The notes below the pieces were generated by a model. It made no database searches and was not told where the DNA came from. It saw nothing but the letters and a program-made list of their open reading frames with translations. Shown piece by piece: positions 25,465-34,934 of a stretch of 50,073 nt of DNA (positions are counted from its first letter, which is position 1; each line of letters opens with the position of its first letter). The stretch is from positions 1 to 50,073 of the forward strand of contig CATKAZ010000073.1 of assembly GCA_949745795.1 (NCBI GenBank). The letters are read 5' to 3'. The DNA is from an uncultured Oscillospiraceae bacterium (lineage in GTDB: Bacteria; Bacillota; Clostridia; Oscillospirales; Ruminococcaceae). Both the position numbers and the translations under genes were made by a program.

Positions 25465-28230
25465 ATGGATTACAATAAAACATTAAATCTGCCGAAAACA
25501 GATTTTCCTATGAGAGGAAATTTGCCTAAGAGAGAACCTGAAACTCTTAAAAAGTGGGAAGATGACAGATTATATTACAAAATGATCGAAAATAATAAGG
25601 AGAAGCCGAAGTACATTTTTCATGACGGTCCTCCCTATGCAAACGGTCAGATTCATCTTGGAACAGCTCTTAACAAAACTTTGAAGGATTTTATAGTAAA
25701 GCACAAAAATATGAGCGGTTATTGTGCTCCTTATGTTCCCGGATGGGACACTCATGGTCTTCCTATCGAACTGAAGGCAATGAAGGATATTGGTGTTGAA
25801 AACGGTGCTATCCCTCCTGTTGAACTGAGAAAACACTGTAAAAACTTTGCTCTTAAGCATGTAAACAGTCAGATGGAACAGTTTAAGCGCTTGGGTAGTC
25901 TTGGAGATTATGATAATCCGTACCTTACCCTTAAGCCTGAATATGAGGCAAGACAGGTTGAGGTATTCGGAAAAATGGCTAAGGACGGATATATGTATAA
26001 GGGTCTAAAGCCTGTATATTGGTGTCCTGACTGTAATACCGCCCTTGCGGAAGCTGAAATCGAATATGCAAACGATCCATGTACGTCGATTTATGTTAAA
26101 TTTAATGTGACCGACGATAAAGGTCTGTTTACCGGTATGGGTCTGGATTTAAACAAAGTTTATTTTGTGATTTGGACTACAACTACATGGACTATTCCCG
26201 GAAACCTTGCAGTTTGCCTTGGTCCTGAATATGAATATACCCTTGTAAAAAACGGTGATGAATATTATGTAATGGCGGCTGAGCTTGTAAAGATTACAAT
26301 GGAAACTGCCGGAATCGAAGAGTACACAACAGTCGGCTCTTTTACAGGAGCTGAACTTGAACATATAAAAACAAAGCATCCGCTTTATGACAGAATCTCT
26401 CCGGTTATTGTGGGAGACCATGTAACACTGGAAAGCGGTACCGGCTGCGTACATACCGCTCCCGGTTACGGCGTTGAGGACTTTGAAGTATGCAAGAATT
26501 ATGACGATATCGGTATTCTTGTATGTGTAGATGCAAAGGGTAAGCAGACTGAAGAAGCAGGTGAATTTGCCGGTCTTGATACTAATGAAGCCAATAAGGC
26601 AATAGCTGCAAGGCTTGAAGAAACAGGCGCATTGCTGGCAAGTCAGCATATTACTCACCAGTATCCTCACTGCTGGAGGTGCAACAGCCCTATTATTTAC
26701 CGTGCTACCGAACAGTGGTTTTGTTCGGTAAACGGATTTAAGGACGAGGCTGTAAAGGCTATTGAAAATGTAAAGTGGATACCCGAATGGGGCGAAGACA
26801 GAATTAAGGGAATGGTTCGTGACAGAAGCGACTGGTGTATTTCCCGACAGAGAACATGGGGCGTTCCGATTCCGATCATATACTGTAAGGACTGCGGAAA
26901 GCCGATTGTTACTGATGAAACAATAAAGGCGATTTCTGATTTGTTCCGTAAAGAGGGCGCAGACGCATGGTGGACAAGAGAATTAAGCGAATTTATTCCT
27001 GACACTGTAAAATGTGAATGCGGCTGCGGAGAATTTACAAAAGAATATGATATCATGGACGTATGGTTTGACAGCGGCGTTTCTCACACAGCCGTTATGG
27101 ACGAATATGATTCATTGACATGGCCTGCGGATCTTTATCTTGAGGGTGCTGACCAGTACAGAGGTTGGTTCCAGTCATCACTGCTTACATCAGTAGTTTA
27201 TAAGGGTACCGCTCCTTACAAAGCAGTCTGCACTCACGGCTGGGTAGTTGACGGACAGGGCAAAACAATGCATAAGTCTTTGGGCAACGGTATTGATCCG
27301 GCTGAAATTATAGATCAGTACGGTGCAGATATTTTAAGACTTTGGGTGGCTTCATCAGATTATCATTCGGATATCAGAATTTCACCTGAGATTTTAAAAC
27401 AACTGTCAGACGCTTATAAGAAAATCAGAAATACAGCAAGATTTATTCTTGGTAATATTTCAAACGGTGACGGATTTAATTTTGATACAGATGCAGTTTC
27501 AGATGATCAGCTTCTTGAAATTGACAAGTGGGCATTGATGCGTCTTGACAGTCTTATTGACAGGGTTCAGAACGGTTATAACGAATTTGATTTTCATATT
27601 GCTTTTCATAGTATTCATAATTTCTGTGTAACTGATATGTCAAATTTCTATCTTGATATCATTAAGGATAGACTGTATTGTGAGGGCGAAAAGTCTGTAA
27701 AGAGACGTGCTGCACAGACAGTTATGTACCGTATTCTCAGCGGAGTTGCAAGACTGATAGCACCGATTATGTCATTTACGGCTGAAGAAATCTGGAGTTA
27801 TCTGCCTCATTGTAATAAAGATAATGCTGAAAGCATATTCTTAAATGAAATGCCTGAAAAGTCCGGAATTGAATTCAGTGATGAATTTATCAGTAAATGG
27901 GAATTTATTTATAATACCAGAGAAACAGTAAATAAGGTTCTTGAAGAAAAGCGTAATGAAAAGGTTATCGGTAAATCACTTGAAGCTAATGTTATTATTC
28001 ACTGCTGTGGTGATATGTATGAAAAGTACAATGCTATAGCTGACCAGCTTGCTGAAATTCTTATTGTTTCCGGAGTTTCTGTAGTTGAGGCAGATTATGA
28101 ATCGCCGCAATTTGAAGTTGTTAAGGCAACAGGCGAAAAATGCGAAAGATGTTGGGCATATTCGGAAACTGTCGGCAGATGCAATGAACATCCGACACTT
28201 TGTGATAGATGTGCCGGAGTAGTTGAATAA
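25465..28230 (+). CDS. ileS: isoleucyl-tRNA synthetase
   Basis: Charges tRNA-Ile with isoleucine and edits valine. It is 921 aa, the bacterial type I form. Seen: the HIGH motif as HLGT at 64-67 in DGPPYANGQIHLGTALN, the editing domain (WTTTTWTIPGNLA), the KMSKS loop as KTMHKS at 600-605, the anticodon domain, and the C-terminal zinc finger CERCWAY with CDRC. The KMSKS loop carries His for the first Ser. No T-box leader precedes it; the gene is embedded in the division operon, 3 bp after divIVA. Confidence 0.97.
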   Translation: MDYNKTLNLPKTDFPMRGNLPKREPETLKKWEDDRLYYKMIENNKEKPKYIFHDGPPYANGQIHLGTALNKTLKDFIVKHKNMSGYCAPYVPGWDTHGLPIELKAMKDIGVENGAIPPVELRKHCKNFALKHVNSQMEQFKRLGSLGDYDNPYLTLKPEYEARQVEVFGKMAKDGYMYKGLKPVYWCPDCNTALAEAEIEYANDPCTSIYVKFNVTDDKGLFTGMGLDLNKVYFVIWTTTTWTIPGNLAVCLGPEYEYTLVKNGDEYYVMAAELVKITMETAGIEEYTTVGSFTGAELEHIKTKHPLYDRISPVIVGDHVTLESGTGCVHTAPGYGVEDFEVCKNYDDIGILVCVDAKGKQTEEAGEFAGLDTNEANKAIAARLEETGALLASQHITHQYPHCWRCNSPIIYRATEQWFCSVNGFKDEAVKAIENVKWIPEWGEDRIKGMVRDRSDWCISRQRTWGVPIPIIYCKDCGKPIVTDETIKAISDLFRKEGADAWWTRELSEFIPDTVKCECGCGEFTKEYDIMDVWFDSGVSHTAVMDEYDSLTWPADLYLEGADQYRGWFQSSLLTSVVYKGTAPYKAVCTHGWVVDGQGKTMHKSLGNGIDPAEIIDQYGADILRLWVASSDYHSDIRISPEILKQLSDAYKKIRNTARFILGNISNGDGFNFDTDAVSDDQLLEIDKWALMRLDSLIDRVQNGYNEFDFHIAFHSIHNFCVTDMSNFYLDIIKDRLYCEGEKSVKRRAAQTVMYRILSGVARLIAPIMSFTAEEIWSYLPHCNKDNAESIFLNEMPEKSGIEFSDEFISKWEFIYNTRETVNKVLEEKRNEKVIGKSLEANVIIHCCGDMYEKYNAIADQLAEILIVSGVSVVEADYESPQFEVVKATGEKCERCWAYSETVGRCNEHPTLCDRCAGVVE

Positions 28231-28240
28231 AGAAATAATG

Positions 28241-28266
28241 ACTTGCCGTTCCTTTGAGCGGCAAGT
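28241..28266 (+). terminator. stem-loop between ileS and lspA
   Basis: ACTTGCCGTT (28241-28250) pairs with AGCGGCAAGT (28257-28266), with one G-U wobble and loop CCTTTG. The sequence after it (TATATTTGTA) is only weakly T-rich, so it may attenuate rather than end transcription. Confidence 0.5.
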
Positions 28267-28288
28267 TATATTTGTATTGGAAAGGAAG

Positions 28289-28804
28289 ATGAATATTTTA
28301 ACGTTAATAATAGCATTTACTGCAATTGCCGTACTAACAGGTGCAGACCAGCTTATAAAATATTGGGCAGTTGAAAATCTTCAGGGACAACCGTCAAGAG
28401 ATTTTATAAAAGTTGGAAAAACAAAAATACTGAATCTGACCTATCTTGAAAATGACGGTGCGGTTTTCGGAAGCTTCAGCGGTATGAGATGGGTACTGCT
28501 GGGAGTTACTTCTGTTTTAATTATATTTTGTGTTTACTATTTAATTAAGCATAAGAAGGAAATACTTACAGTCATTTCCACAACACTTATTATAAGCGGC
28601 GGACTAGGAAATATAATTGATCGTCTGTTCCGCGGCGGACTTGTTGTGGATTATCTTGACGTACAGCTTTTTGATTTTGCAATATTCAATTTTGCAGATT
28701 GCTGTGTGGTAGTCGGAGTTGTACTTTTATTGATTCAGATTTTATTTTTTGATAAAAACGGCAGTAAAAAGGATAAAATTGAAGCGGTGCAGATACATGA
28801 ATAA
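28289..28804 (+). CDS. lspA: lipoprotein signal peptidase (signal peptidase II)
   Basis: Membrane aspartyl protease that removes signal peptides from prolipoproteins. Start chosen at ATG 28289, behind GGAAAGG (short spacing); the frame is open 22 codons upstream across the stem-loop, which is unlikely to be coding. The product is 171 aa with four membrane segments. Catalytic motifs: TYLENDGAVFG, GGLGNIIDRLFRGGLVVDYLD and FNFADCCVVVG, with the two Asp in GNIIDR and FNFAD. It overlaps rluD by 8 bp. Confidence 0.94.
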   Translation: MNILTLIIAFTAIAVLTGADQLIKYWAVENLQGQPSRDFIKVGKTKILNLTYLENDGAVFGSFSGMRWVLLGVTSVLIIFCVYYLIKHKKEILTVISTTLIISGGLGNIIDRLFRGGLVVDYLDVQLFDFAIFNFADCCVVVGVVLLLIQILFFDKNGSKKDKIEAVQIHE

Positions 28805-29702
28805 CATTTTTTTGAAAGTACCCGAAGAAGCAGGCGGCTTAAGACTTGACAAATGGCTGACTTCCCAAATTGAGGACTTGACCAGAACTGCTGTTCAGAA
28901 TCTTATTGAAAGCGGTGAGGTACTGGTTAACGGTAAAACAGCTGCTAAGAATTATAAACAAAAATCAGGAGATGATGTTGAAATAAACATTCCGGAACCT
29001 GTTGAACTGAATACCGAACCTGAGAATATTCCCCTGGATATTGTTTATGAGGACGGCAGTTTGCTGGTAGTCAACAAACCAAAGGGAATGGTAGTGCATC
29101 CGGCGCCGGGCAATTACAGCGGTACGCTGGTAAATGCACTGCTCTATCACTGCGGAGACAGTCTTTCGGGAATTAATGGTGTAATTCGTCCGGGTATTGT
29201 TCATCGAATTGATAAAAATACCAGCGGTTTGCTGATTGTAGCGAAAACAGATAATGCTCATAAGATTCTTGCAGAACAGATTAGGGTTCACAGTTTTACC
29301 CGTGAATATGAGTGTGTGGCCTGCGGAAGATTTAAAGACCTTAAGGGTACGGTAAATGCGCCGATCGGAAGAAATCCTAATGATCGCAAAAAAATGTGTG
29401 TTACTGATAAAAATTCCAAAAATGCAGTTACGCATTATAAAGTACTGGAGCAATTTGAAAAATATGCTCATTTAAAATGTATTTTGGAAACGGGAAGAAC
29501 TCATCAGATAAGAGTGCATTTAGCGTATAAGGGACATTCAGTGTTAGGTGACGATGTTTACGGTAAAGAATTTAAGGGAATAGACGGACAGTGCCTTCAT
29601 GCAAAAAAAATAGGATTTATTCATCCGGATACGGAGAAATATATGGAATTTAACAGTGAACTGCCGGATTATTTTAAAGAAATTTTAAGAAAGGTCAGGT
29701 AA
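28797..29702 (+). CDS. RluD/RluA-family pseudouridine synthase
   Basis: Converts uridine to pseudouridine in large-subunit rRNA (RluD-like). Start chosen at ATG 28797, overlapping the end of lspA in the usual lspA-rluD arrangement. The product is 301 aa. Seen: an N-terminal S4 domain (RLDKWLTSQIEDLTRTAVQNLI, key part RLDKWL), the PxGMVVHP segment, and the catalytic HRIDKNTSGL with D139. The C-terminal GRTHQIRVHLAYKGHSVLGD (key part GRTHQIRVH) is typical. The exact target uridines cannot be fixed from sequence. Confidence 0.92.
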   Translation: MNNIFLKVPEEAGGLRLDKWLTSQIEDLTRTAVQNLIESGEVLVNGKTAAKNYKQKSGDDVEINIPEPVELNTEPENIPLDIVYEDGSLLVVNKPKGMVVHPAPGNYSGTLVNALLYHCGDSLSGINGVIRPGIVHRIDKNTSGLLIVAKTDNAHKILAEQIRVHSFTREYECVACGRFKDLKGTVNAPIGRNPNDRKKMCVTDKNSKNAVTHYKVLEQFEKYAHLKCILETGRTHQIRVHLAYKGHSVLGDDVYGKEFKGIDGQCLHAKKIGFIHPDTEKYMEFNSELPDYFKEILRKVR

Positions 29703-29704
29703 AT

Positions 29705-30523
29705 ATGCCCGATTTATCAAATATTTTTTTAATAACAGATATGGACGGAACATTACTTCCGGAAAATAAAATATTATCTGAAAAGGATAAGCAAGCAATA
29801 AAACGTTTCAGAAAAGACGGCGGAAAATTTACAGTTGCAACAGGACGAACTTTGCAGTCAGCCTTAAAATATATCAAAGAGCTTGAAATTGAGCTGCCTG
29901 TAATTTTATATAACGGTTCATTGATTTATGATACTCATACCGATGCCGTTATGTTTACTGACGAACTGCCGTCTTACTCAAAGGAAATAGCTGAAGAGTT
30001 ATTTAAATATATGGAAAATCCCGGCGGTGAGGTTTTAAGACTTGACAATATTTATGTTGTATGTAATAATGAATATGAAAAAGAGCATACAAGAATATGT
30101 CAGGTTGATCCGATTTACGCAGAGCTTGACAGCGTACCTGTCGGCGGATGGTTTAAAATTCTTTTTGCTACCGAACCTTCATTGGTTAGTAAATTGGAAG
30201 AATACGTAAAAACAAAGGATTATCCTGTGGATTTTGTACGCTCACATGATATATTTATTGAAATGCTTCCGAAAGGAAGTTCAAAAGGCGCTGCACTGAA
30301 AGAGTACATAAAACTGTTGAATATGGAGAATTGTACAATTGTTGCAGCGGGAGATTATCATAACGATATTGAAATGCTTCAGACTGCTGATATTGGTGCG
30401 GCAACAGCCAATGCTCAGCAGGAAGTTAAAGACATAGCCGATATAGTACTGAAAAAATCAAGCGATGAACATGCAATTGCAGAACTTATAGATATGATTT
30501 ATTCAGGTGAATTTAATAATTAA
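29705..30523 (+). CDS. HAD-family (Cof-type) phosphatase
   Basis: A 272-aa haloacid-dehalogenase hydrolase of the Cof/IIB subfamily, probably acting on small sugar phosphates or cofactors such as FMN. Motif I is DMDGTLLPENK near residue 13; motif II follows in TGRT; the cap domain covers about 85-190; motif III/IV is GDYHNDIEML. The start is an ATG 2 bp after rluD, without a strong ribosome site of its own. The substrate cannot be assigned. Confidence 0.85.
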   Translation: MPDLSNIFLITDMDGTLLPENKILSEKDKQAIKRFRKDGGKFTVATGRTLQSALKYIKELEIELPVILYNGSLIYDTHTDAVMFTDELPSYSKEIAEELFKYMENPGGEVLRLDNIYVVCNNEYEKEHTRICQVDPIYAELDSVPVGGWFKILFATEPSLVSKLEEYVKTKDYPVDFVRSHDIFIEMLPKGSSKGAALKEYIKLLNMENCTIVAAGDYHNDIEMLQTADIGAATANAQQEVKDIADIVLKKSSDEHAIAELIDMIYSGEFNN

Positions 30524-30560
30524 ATAACTGTTTAATATTTATACAGGAGGTAAAAAAATA

Positions 30561-31400
30561 ATGGACGGCACTACTAAAAAATGCCTGCAGGTTAATGCCT
30601 GCAAAGCCAGAAAAGGAATAATAGAGGGGGTTTATAATGCAAAGTCCGGACACCCGGGCGGTTCTCTTTCAATAGCAGATTTGCTTACATATCTTTATTT
30701 TGAAAAAATGAATGTAAATGCTTCTAATCCGGAGGATCCGGATAGAGACAGATTTGTTCTTTCAAAGGGACACTGCGCCCCGGCGCTTTATGCTGTTTTA
30801 GCTCTTAAAGGTTATTTTTCGGAAAAAGAATTGAAAAGTCTCAGACATATCGGAGCAATGCTTCAGGGACATCCATGTATTCATACAAAGGGTATAGATA
30901 TGTCAAGCGGTTCTTTGGGACAGGGAATTTCAGCTGCATGCGGTATGGCATTGGCAGGAAAGCTTGACGGAAAATCTTATAAGGTTTATACAGTGCTTGG
31001 AGACGGTGAAATCGAAGAAGGACAGGTATGGGAGGCTGCAATGTTTGCGGCACATAAAAATCTTGATAATCTTGTAGCAATTGTTGATAATAACGGTCTG
31101 CAAATTGACGGAACTATCCAAGAAGTATGTTCTCCTGAACCCATTACAGATAAGTTTGCCGCATTTGGCTGGCATGTTATTACAATGGACGCTCATGACT
31201 TTGATTCTATAGAAAATGCTTTTGCCGAAGCCGATACGATAAGCGGCAAGCCTGTTGCTATAATTCAGAAAAGTATTAAAGGAAAAGGCGTTTCATTTAT
31301 GGAAAATCAGGTTTCATGGCACGGTAGTGCGCCTAATAAGGAACAGTATGAACAGGCAATGAATGAGCTTGACGCACAGCTTAATGAACTGGAGGGTTAA
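30561..31400 (+). CDS. transketolase, N-terminal (TPP-binding) subunit
   Basis: The thiamine-diphosphate half of a split transketolase, 279 aa, which with the next gene transfers two-carbon units in the non-oxidative pentose phosphate pathway. Seen: SGHPGGSLSIADLL, SKGHCAPALYAVL, the GDGEIEEGQVWEA TPP/metal motif followed by VDNNGLQIDG, and a conserved SWHGSAPN end. AGGAGG precedes the ATG. Split transketolases are common in Clostridia and archaea. The intact pair suggests a working enzyme. Confidence 0.94.
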   Translation: MDGTTKKCLQVNACKARKGIIEGVYNAKSGHPGGSLSIADLLTYLYFEKMNVNASNPEDPDRDRFVLSKGHCAPALYAVLALKGYFSEKELKSLRHIGAMLQGHPCIHTKGIDMSSGSLGQGISAACGMALAGKLDGKSYKVYTVLGDGEIEEGQVWEAAMFAAHKNLDNLVAIVDNNGLQIDGTIQEVCSPEPITDKFAAFGWHVITMDAHDFDSIENAFAEADTISGKPVAIIQKSIKGKGVSFMENQVSWHGSAPNKEQYEQAMNELDAQLNELEG

Positions 31401-31405
31401 TAAAG

Positions 31406-32347
31406 ATGGCAGATGTAATAAAAAAGGCGACCAGAGAAAGCTACGGTGAGGCATTGACAGAGCTTGCCGAAAAGTATCCGGAATTAGTGGTTCTTGACGC
31501 AGATCTTGCAGCCGCTACAAAGACAGGTATTTTCAAGAAAGCTTATCCTGAAAGATTTTTTGACTGCGGTATTGCAGAGGCTAATATGATGGGGGTAGCG
31601 GCAGGACTTGCCGCATGCGGTAAAATTCCTTTTGCAAGTACCTTTGCAATGTTTGCGGCAGGGAGAGCCTATGAAATTGTAAGAAACTCAATTGGTTATC
31701 CGGGACTTAATGTTAAGATCGGCGCTACCCATGCGGGTATTTCCGTAGGTGAGGACGGCGCTACCCACCAGTGCAATGAAGATATAGCACTGATGAGAAC
31801 AATTCCGGGTATGACTGTTATAAATCCGGCAGACGATATAGAAGCTAAAGCAGCAGTAGAAGCGGCGATACTTCATAATGGACCGGTATATCTGCGTTTC
31901 GGAAGACTTGCAGCGCCGATTTTTAATGATAAGGAAACTTATAAATTTGAAATGGGTAAAGGTATTACTTTAAGAGAAGGCGATGATATTACTATTATTG
32001 CTACAGGTCTTATGGTAAGCGAAGCTGTTGCCGCTTCAGATGAACTTAAAAAAGAAGGCATTAATGCGGGAGTAATTAATATTCATACTATTAAGCCTCT
32101 TGACAAAGATCTGATTTGCCGTGCGGCTGAGGACAGCGGTATTCTTATGACAGTTGAAGAACACAGTGTGATAGGCGGACTTGGTTCGGCAGTTGCAGAA
32201 GTTGTAACGGAGTGTTATCCCGTACCTGTAATTAAAATCGGAGTTAATGATGAATACGGTCATTCAGGTCCGGCGGCTGATTTGCTGAAGGAATTTGGAC
32301 TTTGTAAAGATAATATTATTTCTCAGGTTAAAAAGGCGCTTAAATAA
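31406..32347 (+). CDS. transketolase, C-terminal (pyrimidine-binding) subunit
   Basis: Second half of the split transketolase, 313 aa. Seen: the pyrimidine domain with VVLDADLAAATKTGIF, FDCGIAEANMMGVAAGLA (Glu of the PYR domain), GATHAGISVGEDGATHQ, and the C-terminal transketolase domain with VEEHSVIGGLGSAVAE. It starts 5 bp after the N-terminal subunit. It shares similarity with the DXP-synthase/pyruvate dehydrogenase beta fold, but the partner subunit makes transketolase the clear choice. Confidence 0.94.
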   Translation: MADVIKKATRESYGEALTELAEKYPELVVLDADLAAATKTGIFKKAYPERFFDCGIAEANMMGVAAGLAACGKIPFASTFAMFAAGRAYEIVRNSIGYPGLNVKIGATHAGISVGEDGATHQCNEDIALMRTIPGMTVINPADDIEAKAAVEAAILHNGPVYLRFGRLAAPIFNDKETYKFEMGKGITLREGDDITIIATGLMVSEAVAASDELKKEGINAGVINIHTIKPLDKDLICRAAEDSGILMTVEEHSVIGGLGSAVAEVVTECYPVPVIKIGVNDEYGHSGPAADLLKEFGLCKDNIISQVKKALK

Positions 32348-33426
32348 TGCTTATGAATACAACAAAATTTGAGAATAACACTAGGAAATTTTACGGAAAC
32401 ATAGGAAAAATAACTTTAGGATTACTTGTTACCGCAATATTAACAGGTCTGTTTTTTTGGTTTATTATTGATATAATTTCAGATTTTACAAATTTTATTC
32501 CTCTTTTTGTTTTTGACAGAATGAAAATTCCAGTATGCTTTACAGCAGGATTTTTGATATCTGCTGTTATACAGTTTTTTCGCTTTACTGTTGTTACTGT
32601 TTCTTCTGACACGGTTTGTATCAAGAGATTATTAAAAAAGTATACATTTGAAATTGAAAAATGTTATTTTTTTGAGAAAACAGAGTATAAAAAGCATAGT
32701 ATATCAATGTTGGTATTTACAAGAAATAAAAGATATCTTATATTAAAGGATTCAGTCGGAAAAGTCAGAAAAATTAGGCTTTATAGTTTTTCGGCATCAG
32801 GCTTATACAGATTAATTGATGAAATTCATAAATATGAAACTGAGGCAATCAGTAATGAGAGAAAAGAAAGAGTTATCCGTGAATCATGGGATAGTGAAAG
32901 ACGGTTGGATATATCGGTTAAAAGTATTGTTAAATGTGAATGGAAAAAGGTGTGGATTATAGTTTCCATCTGGATCGGAATTACCGTTCTTCTTACAATT
33001 TTGCTTGTTTTGACCGATAATGACGCTTATCATACACTAGAGCTTGTATTAATGGTTTTGGCATCATTTATATGTGTTTTGGAAGTTCCTTATGAGTTGA
33101 TAAGGACTGTAAAAAATGCGAAACGTTGTCCTGAATATTTAGAATTTAAAGGAGAGCATTTCATGGTCGGTGATGACCATTTTATTGTGTCGGATATTGT
33201 AAGTCTTACAATGACTTCTGTTGATCGTAAAAGCAATTCCATTTATCCTGTTCAGCGATATATGATAATAAAAACCGATATGGCAAAGTATAAGTATTGG
33301 TTTGGTTCTGAAGCTTCAATGACTGTAAAAGATTATAAAAAAATATGCGCATTTATTCGTCAGGCGTTTATAAATTATCCTCATAAGCTGGAATTTAAAG
33401 GAAAACGTTCTTGGTTAAATACATAA
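32347..33426 (+). CDS. membrane protein with two PH-like domains
   Basis: A 359-aa protein I cannot name. It looks like a tandem duplication: each half has two membrane segments (about 22-45 and 58-82; about 203-226 and 231-250) followed by a soluble beta-rich domain. The second soluble part (LEFKGEHFMVGDDHFIVSDIVSLTM) resembles bacterial PH-like (bPH) domains, and the first (DTVCIKRLLKKYTFEIEKCYFF) may be the same fold. The long quotes here are joined family-like segments; key pieces are FMVGDDHFIVSDI and VCIKRLLKKY. The ATG shares one base with the tktC stop. It may belong to the following Ydj-like module, though a weak hairpin (33445-33469) lies between. Confidence 0.55.
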   Translation: MLMNTTKFENNTRKFYGNIGKITLGLLVTAILTGLFFWFIIDIISDFTNFIPLFVFDRMKIPVCFTAGFLISAVIQFFRFTVVTVSSDTVCIKRLLKKYTFEIEKCYFFEKTEYKKHSISMLVFTRNKRYLILKDSVGKVRKIRLYSFSASGLYRLIDEIHKYETEAISNERKERVIRESWDSERRLDISVKSIVKCEWKKVWIIVSIWIGITVLLTILLVLTDNDAYHTLELVLMVLASFICVLEVPYELIRTVKNAKRCPEYLEFKGEHFMVGDDHFIVSDIVSLTMTSVDRKSNSIYPVQRYMIIKTDMAKYKYWFGSEASMTVKDYKKICAFIRQAFINYPHKLEFKGKRSWLNT

Positions 33427-33444
33427 AATTTTTGATAGTCAAAT

Positions 33445-33469
33445 TTGTATGCCGTTAATCGGCATACAA
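33445..33469 (+). terminator. hairpin after the PH-like protein gene
   Basis: TTGTATGCCG (33445-33454) pairs perfectly with CGGCATACAA (33460-33469) around TTAAT. The tail TTATATTAT is poor in T-runs, so this may be a weak terminator or a processing structure. Confidence 0.6.
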
Positions 33470-33517
33470 TTATATTATCTATTAATATAAAATTTTGAAT
33501 TGAAGGGAGCAATTTTT

Positions 33518-34906
33518 ATGGGACTGATTAAAGCTGCAATCGGAGCATTAGGAGGAACATTAGCAGATCAGTGGTTAGATTATTTTTGCTGCGAATCCAT
33601 GCCGAATGATGTTCTTGTTGTAAAGGGCTGTAAGAAAATGGGCAAACGTTCTTCCAATAAAAAAGGGAGCGACAATATTATAACAAACGGAAGCGGGATT
33701 GTTGTTGCTGACGGACAATGTATGATTATTGTTGACCAGGGAAGAATAGTTGAGGTTTGTGCAGAACCCGGAGAATATACGTATGATATGTCAAGTGAGC
33801 CCAGTATTTTTTCAGGCAGTTTGGGAACAGGAATCAAGGAAACGTTTAAAACCATCGGAAAGAGATTTGCTCACGGCGGCGAAGTCGGTAATGACCAGAG
33901 AATATATTATTTTAATACCAAAGAATTGATTGACAATAAATTCGGTACGCCGAATCCTGTACCTTTTCGTGTAGTAGACCAAAATATCGGACTGGACATT
34001 GATATTTCCATTAGATGCAACGGAGTTTATTCTTATAAAATTACTGATCCGCTTTTATTTTATTCAAATGTATGCGGAAACGTAGAAAGAGAGTACACTC
34101 GTGAAAATATTGACAGACAGCTTAAATCTGAATTTTTAAATGCATTGCAGCCTGCATTTGCAAAAATTTCCGCAATGGGAATTCGTTACAGTGCTGTTCC
34201 CGGACATACAATGGAATTATCTGACGCTTTGAACGAAGTGCTTTCTTCAAAATGGAAAGAACTTAGAGGACTTTCCATTGTTTCTGTAGCAGTCAATTCC
34301 ATTAATGCATCTAAGGAAGATGAGGATATGATAAAAGAATTGCAGAGAACTGCTGTATATCGTAATCCGAATATGGCCGGAGCCGCTATGGTAGGGGCTC
34401 AAGCAGATTCTATGAGAACAGCTGCCGGTAATCCTAACGGCGCTATGATGGGATTAATGGGCATGAATATGGCAGCTCAAAACGGTGGATTGAACGCTCA
34501 AAATCTGTTCGCTATGGGACAGCAGCAACAGCAGGCACAAGCTATACAGTCGGGAAATAACTGGACATGTGCATGCGGTACTTCAAATACGGGTAAATTT
34601 TGTACTGAATGCGGTCAAACTAAGCCTCAGCCTTCTGGAAGCTGGACATGTAAATGCGGGACTTTAAATACAGGTAAATTCTGTATTGAATGCGGTAACC
34701 CGAAGCCGGCAGACAAAAATGGCTGGACTTGTGCATGCGGTACTGTTAATAAGGGTAAATTCTGTACCGAATGCGGAAAATCCAAGCCTAAAGGCGTTCC
34801 GTTATATAAATGTGATAAGTGCGGCTGGGAACCGGAAGATCCTTCAAATCCTCCTAAATTTTGTCCTGAATGTGCAGATCCGTTTGATGAAAACGATATT
34901 AAATGA
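33518..34906 (+). CDS. SPFH-domain protein with C-terminal zinc-ribbon repeats (YdjI-like)
   Basis: A 462-aa protein. Start chosen at ATG 33518, 8 nt after AAGGGAG. Residues 1-285 carry an SPFH/virion-core-like domain (IVDQGRIVEVCAEPGEYTYD, key part GEYTYD; GNDQRIYYFNTKE; GTPNPVPFRV; ISIRCNGVYSYKITDP). A Met/Gln/Ala-rich linker follows. Then come three tandem 27-residue zinc ribbons (WTCACGT..KFCTECG, WTCKCGT..KFCIECG, WTCACGT..KFCTECG) and a fourth of different type (YKCDKCGWEP..KFCPECAD). Bacillus YdjI has the SPFH part and helps the PspA homologue YdjF at the membrane. The two following genes match YdjG and YdjH, so a membrane-stress scaffold is likely. Confidence 0.75.
   Translation: MGLIKAAIGALGGTLADQWLDYFCCESMPNDVLVVKGCKKMGKRSSNKKGSDNIITNGSGIVVADGQCMIIVDQGRIVEVCAEPGEYTYDMSSEPSIFSGSLGTGIKETFKTIGKRFAHGGEVGNDQRIYYFNTKELIDNKFGTPNPVPFRVVDQNIGLDIDISIRCNGVYSYKITDPLLFYSNVCGNVEREYTRENIDRQLKSEFLNALQPAFAKISAMGIRYSAVPGHTMELSDALNEVLSSKWKELRGLSIVSVAVNSINASKEDEDMIKELQRTAVYRNPNMAGAAMVGAQADSMRTAAGNPNGAMMGLMGMNMAAQNGGLNAQNLFAMGQQQQQAQAIQSGNNWTCACGTSNTGKFCTECGQTKPQPSGSWTCKCGTLNTGKFCIECGNPKPADKNGWTCACGTVNKGKFCTECGKSKPKGVPLYKCDKCGWEPEDPSNPPKFCPECADPFDENDIK
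34562..34770 (+). repeat. three tandem 81-bp coding repeats (zinc ribbons)
   Basis: Three copies of a zinc-ribbon unit start with the Trp codon at 34562, 34643 and 34724, an exact 81-bp period (27 residues). Each copy holds CxCG, then GKFCxECG. The DNA copies are similar (tgtgcatgcgg or tgtaaatgcgg, then ggtaaatt) but no longer identical, so the duplication is not fresh. Confidence 0.8.
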
Positions 34907-34934
34907 AATAAACTGCTTTCAATGAGGTGAGAAA

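Noticed and set aside
26149-26670. 173-codon minus-strand frame inside ileS
   Set aside because: It is opposite a conserved synthetase editing domain; the composition is unlike that of a real protein and no ribosome site is present.
34686-34925. Plus-strand frame inside the zinc-ribbon repeat region
   Set aside because: It is an out-of-frame reading of the repeat-coding DNA of the SPFH gene.
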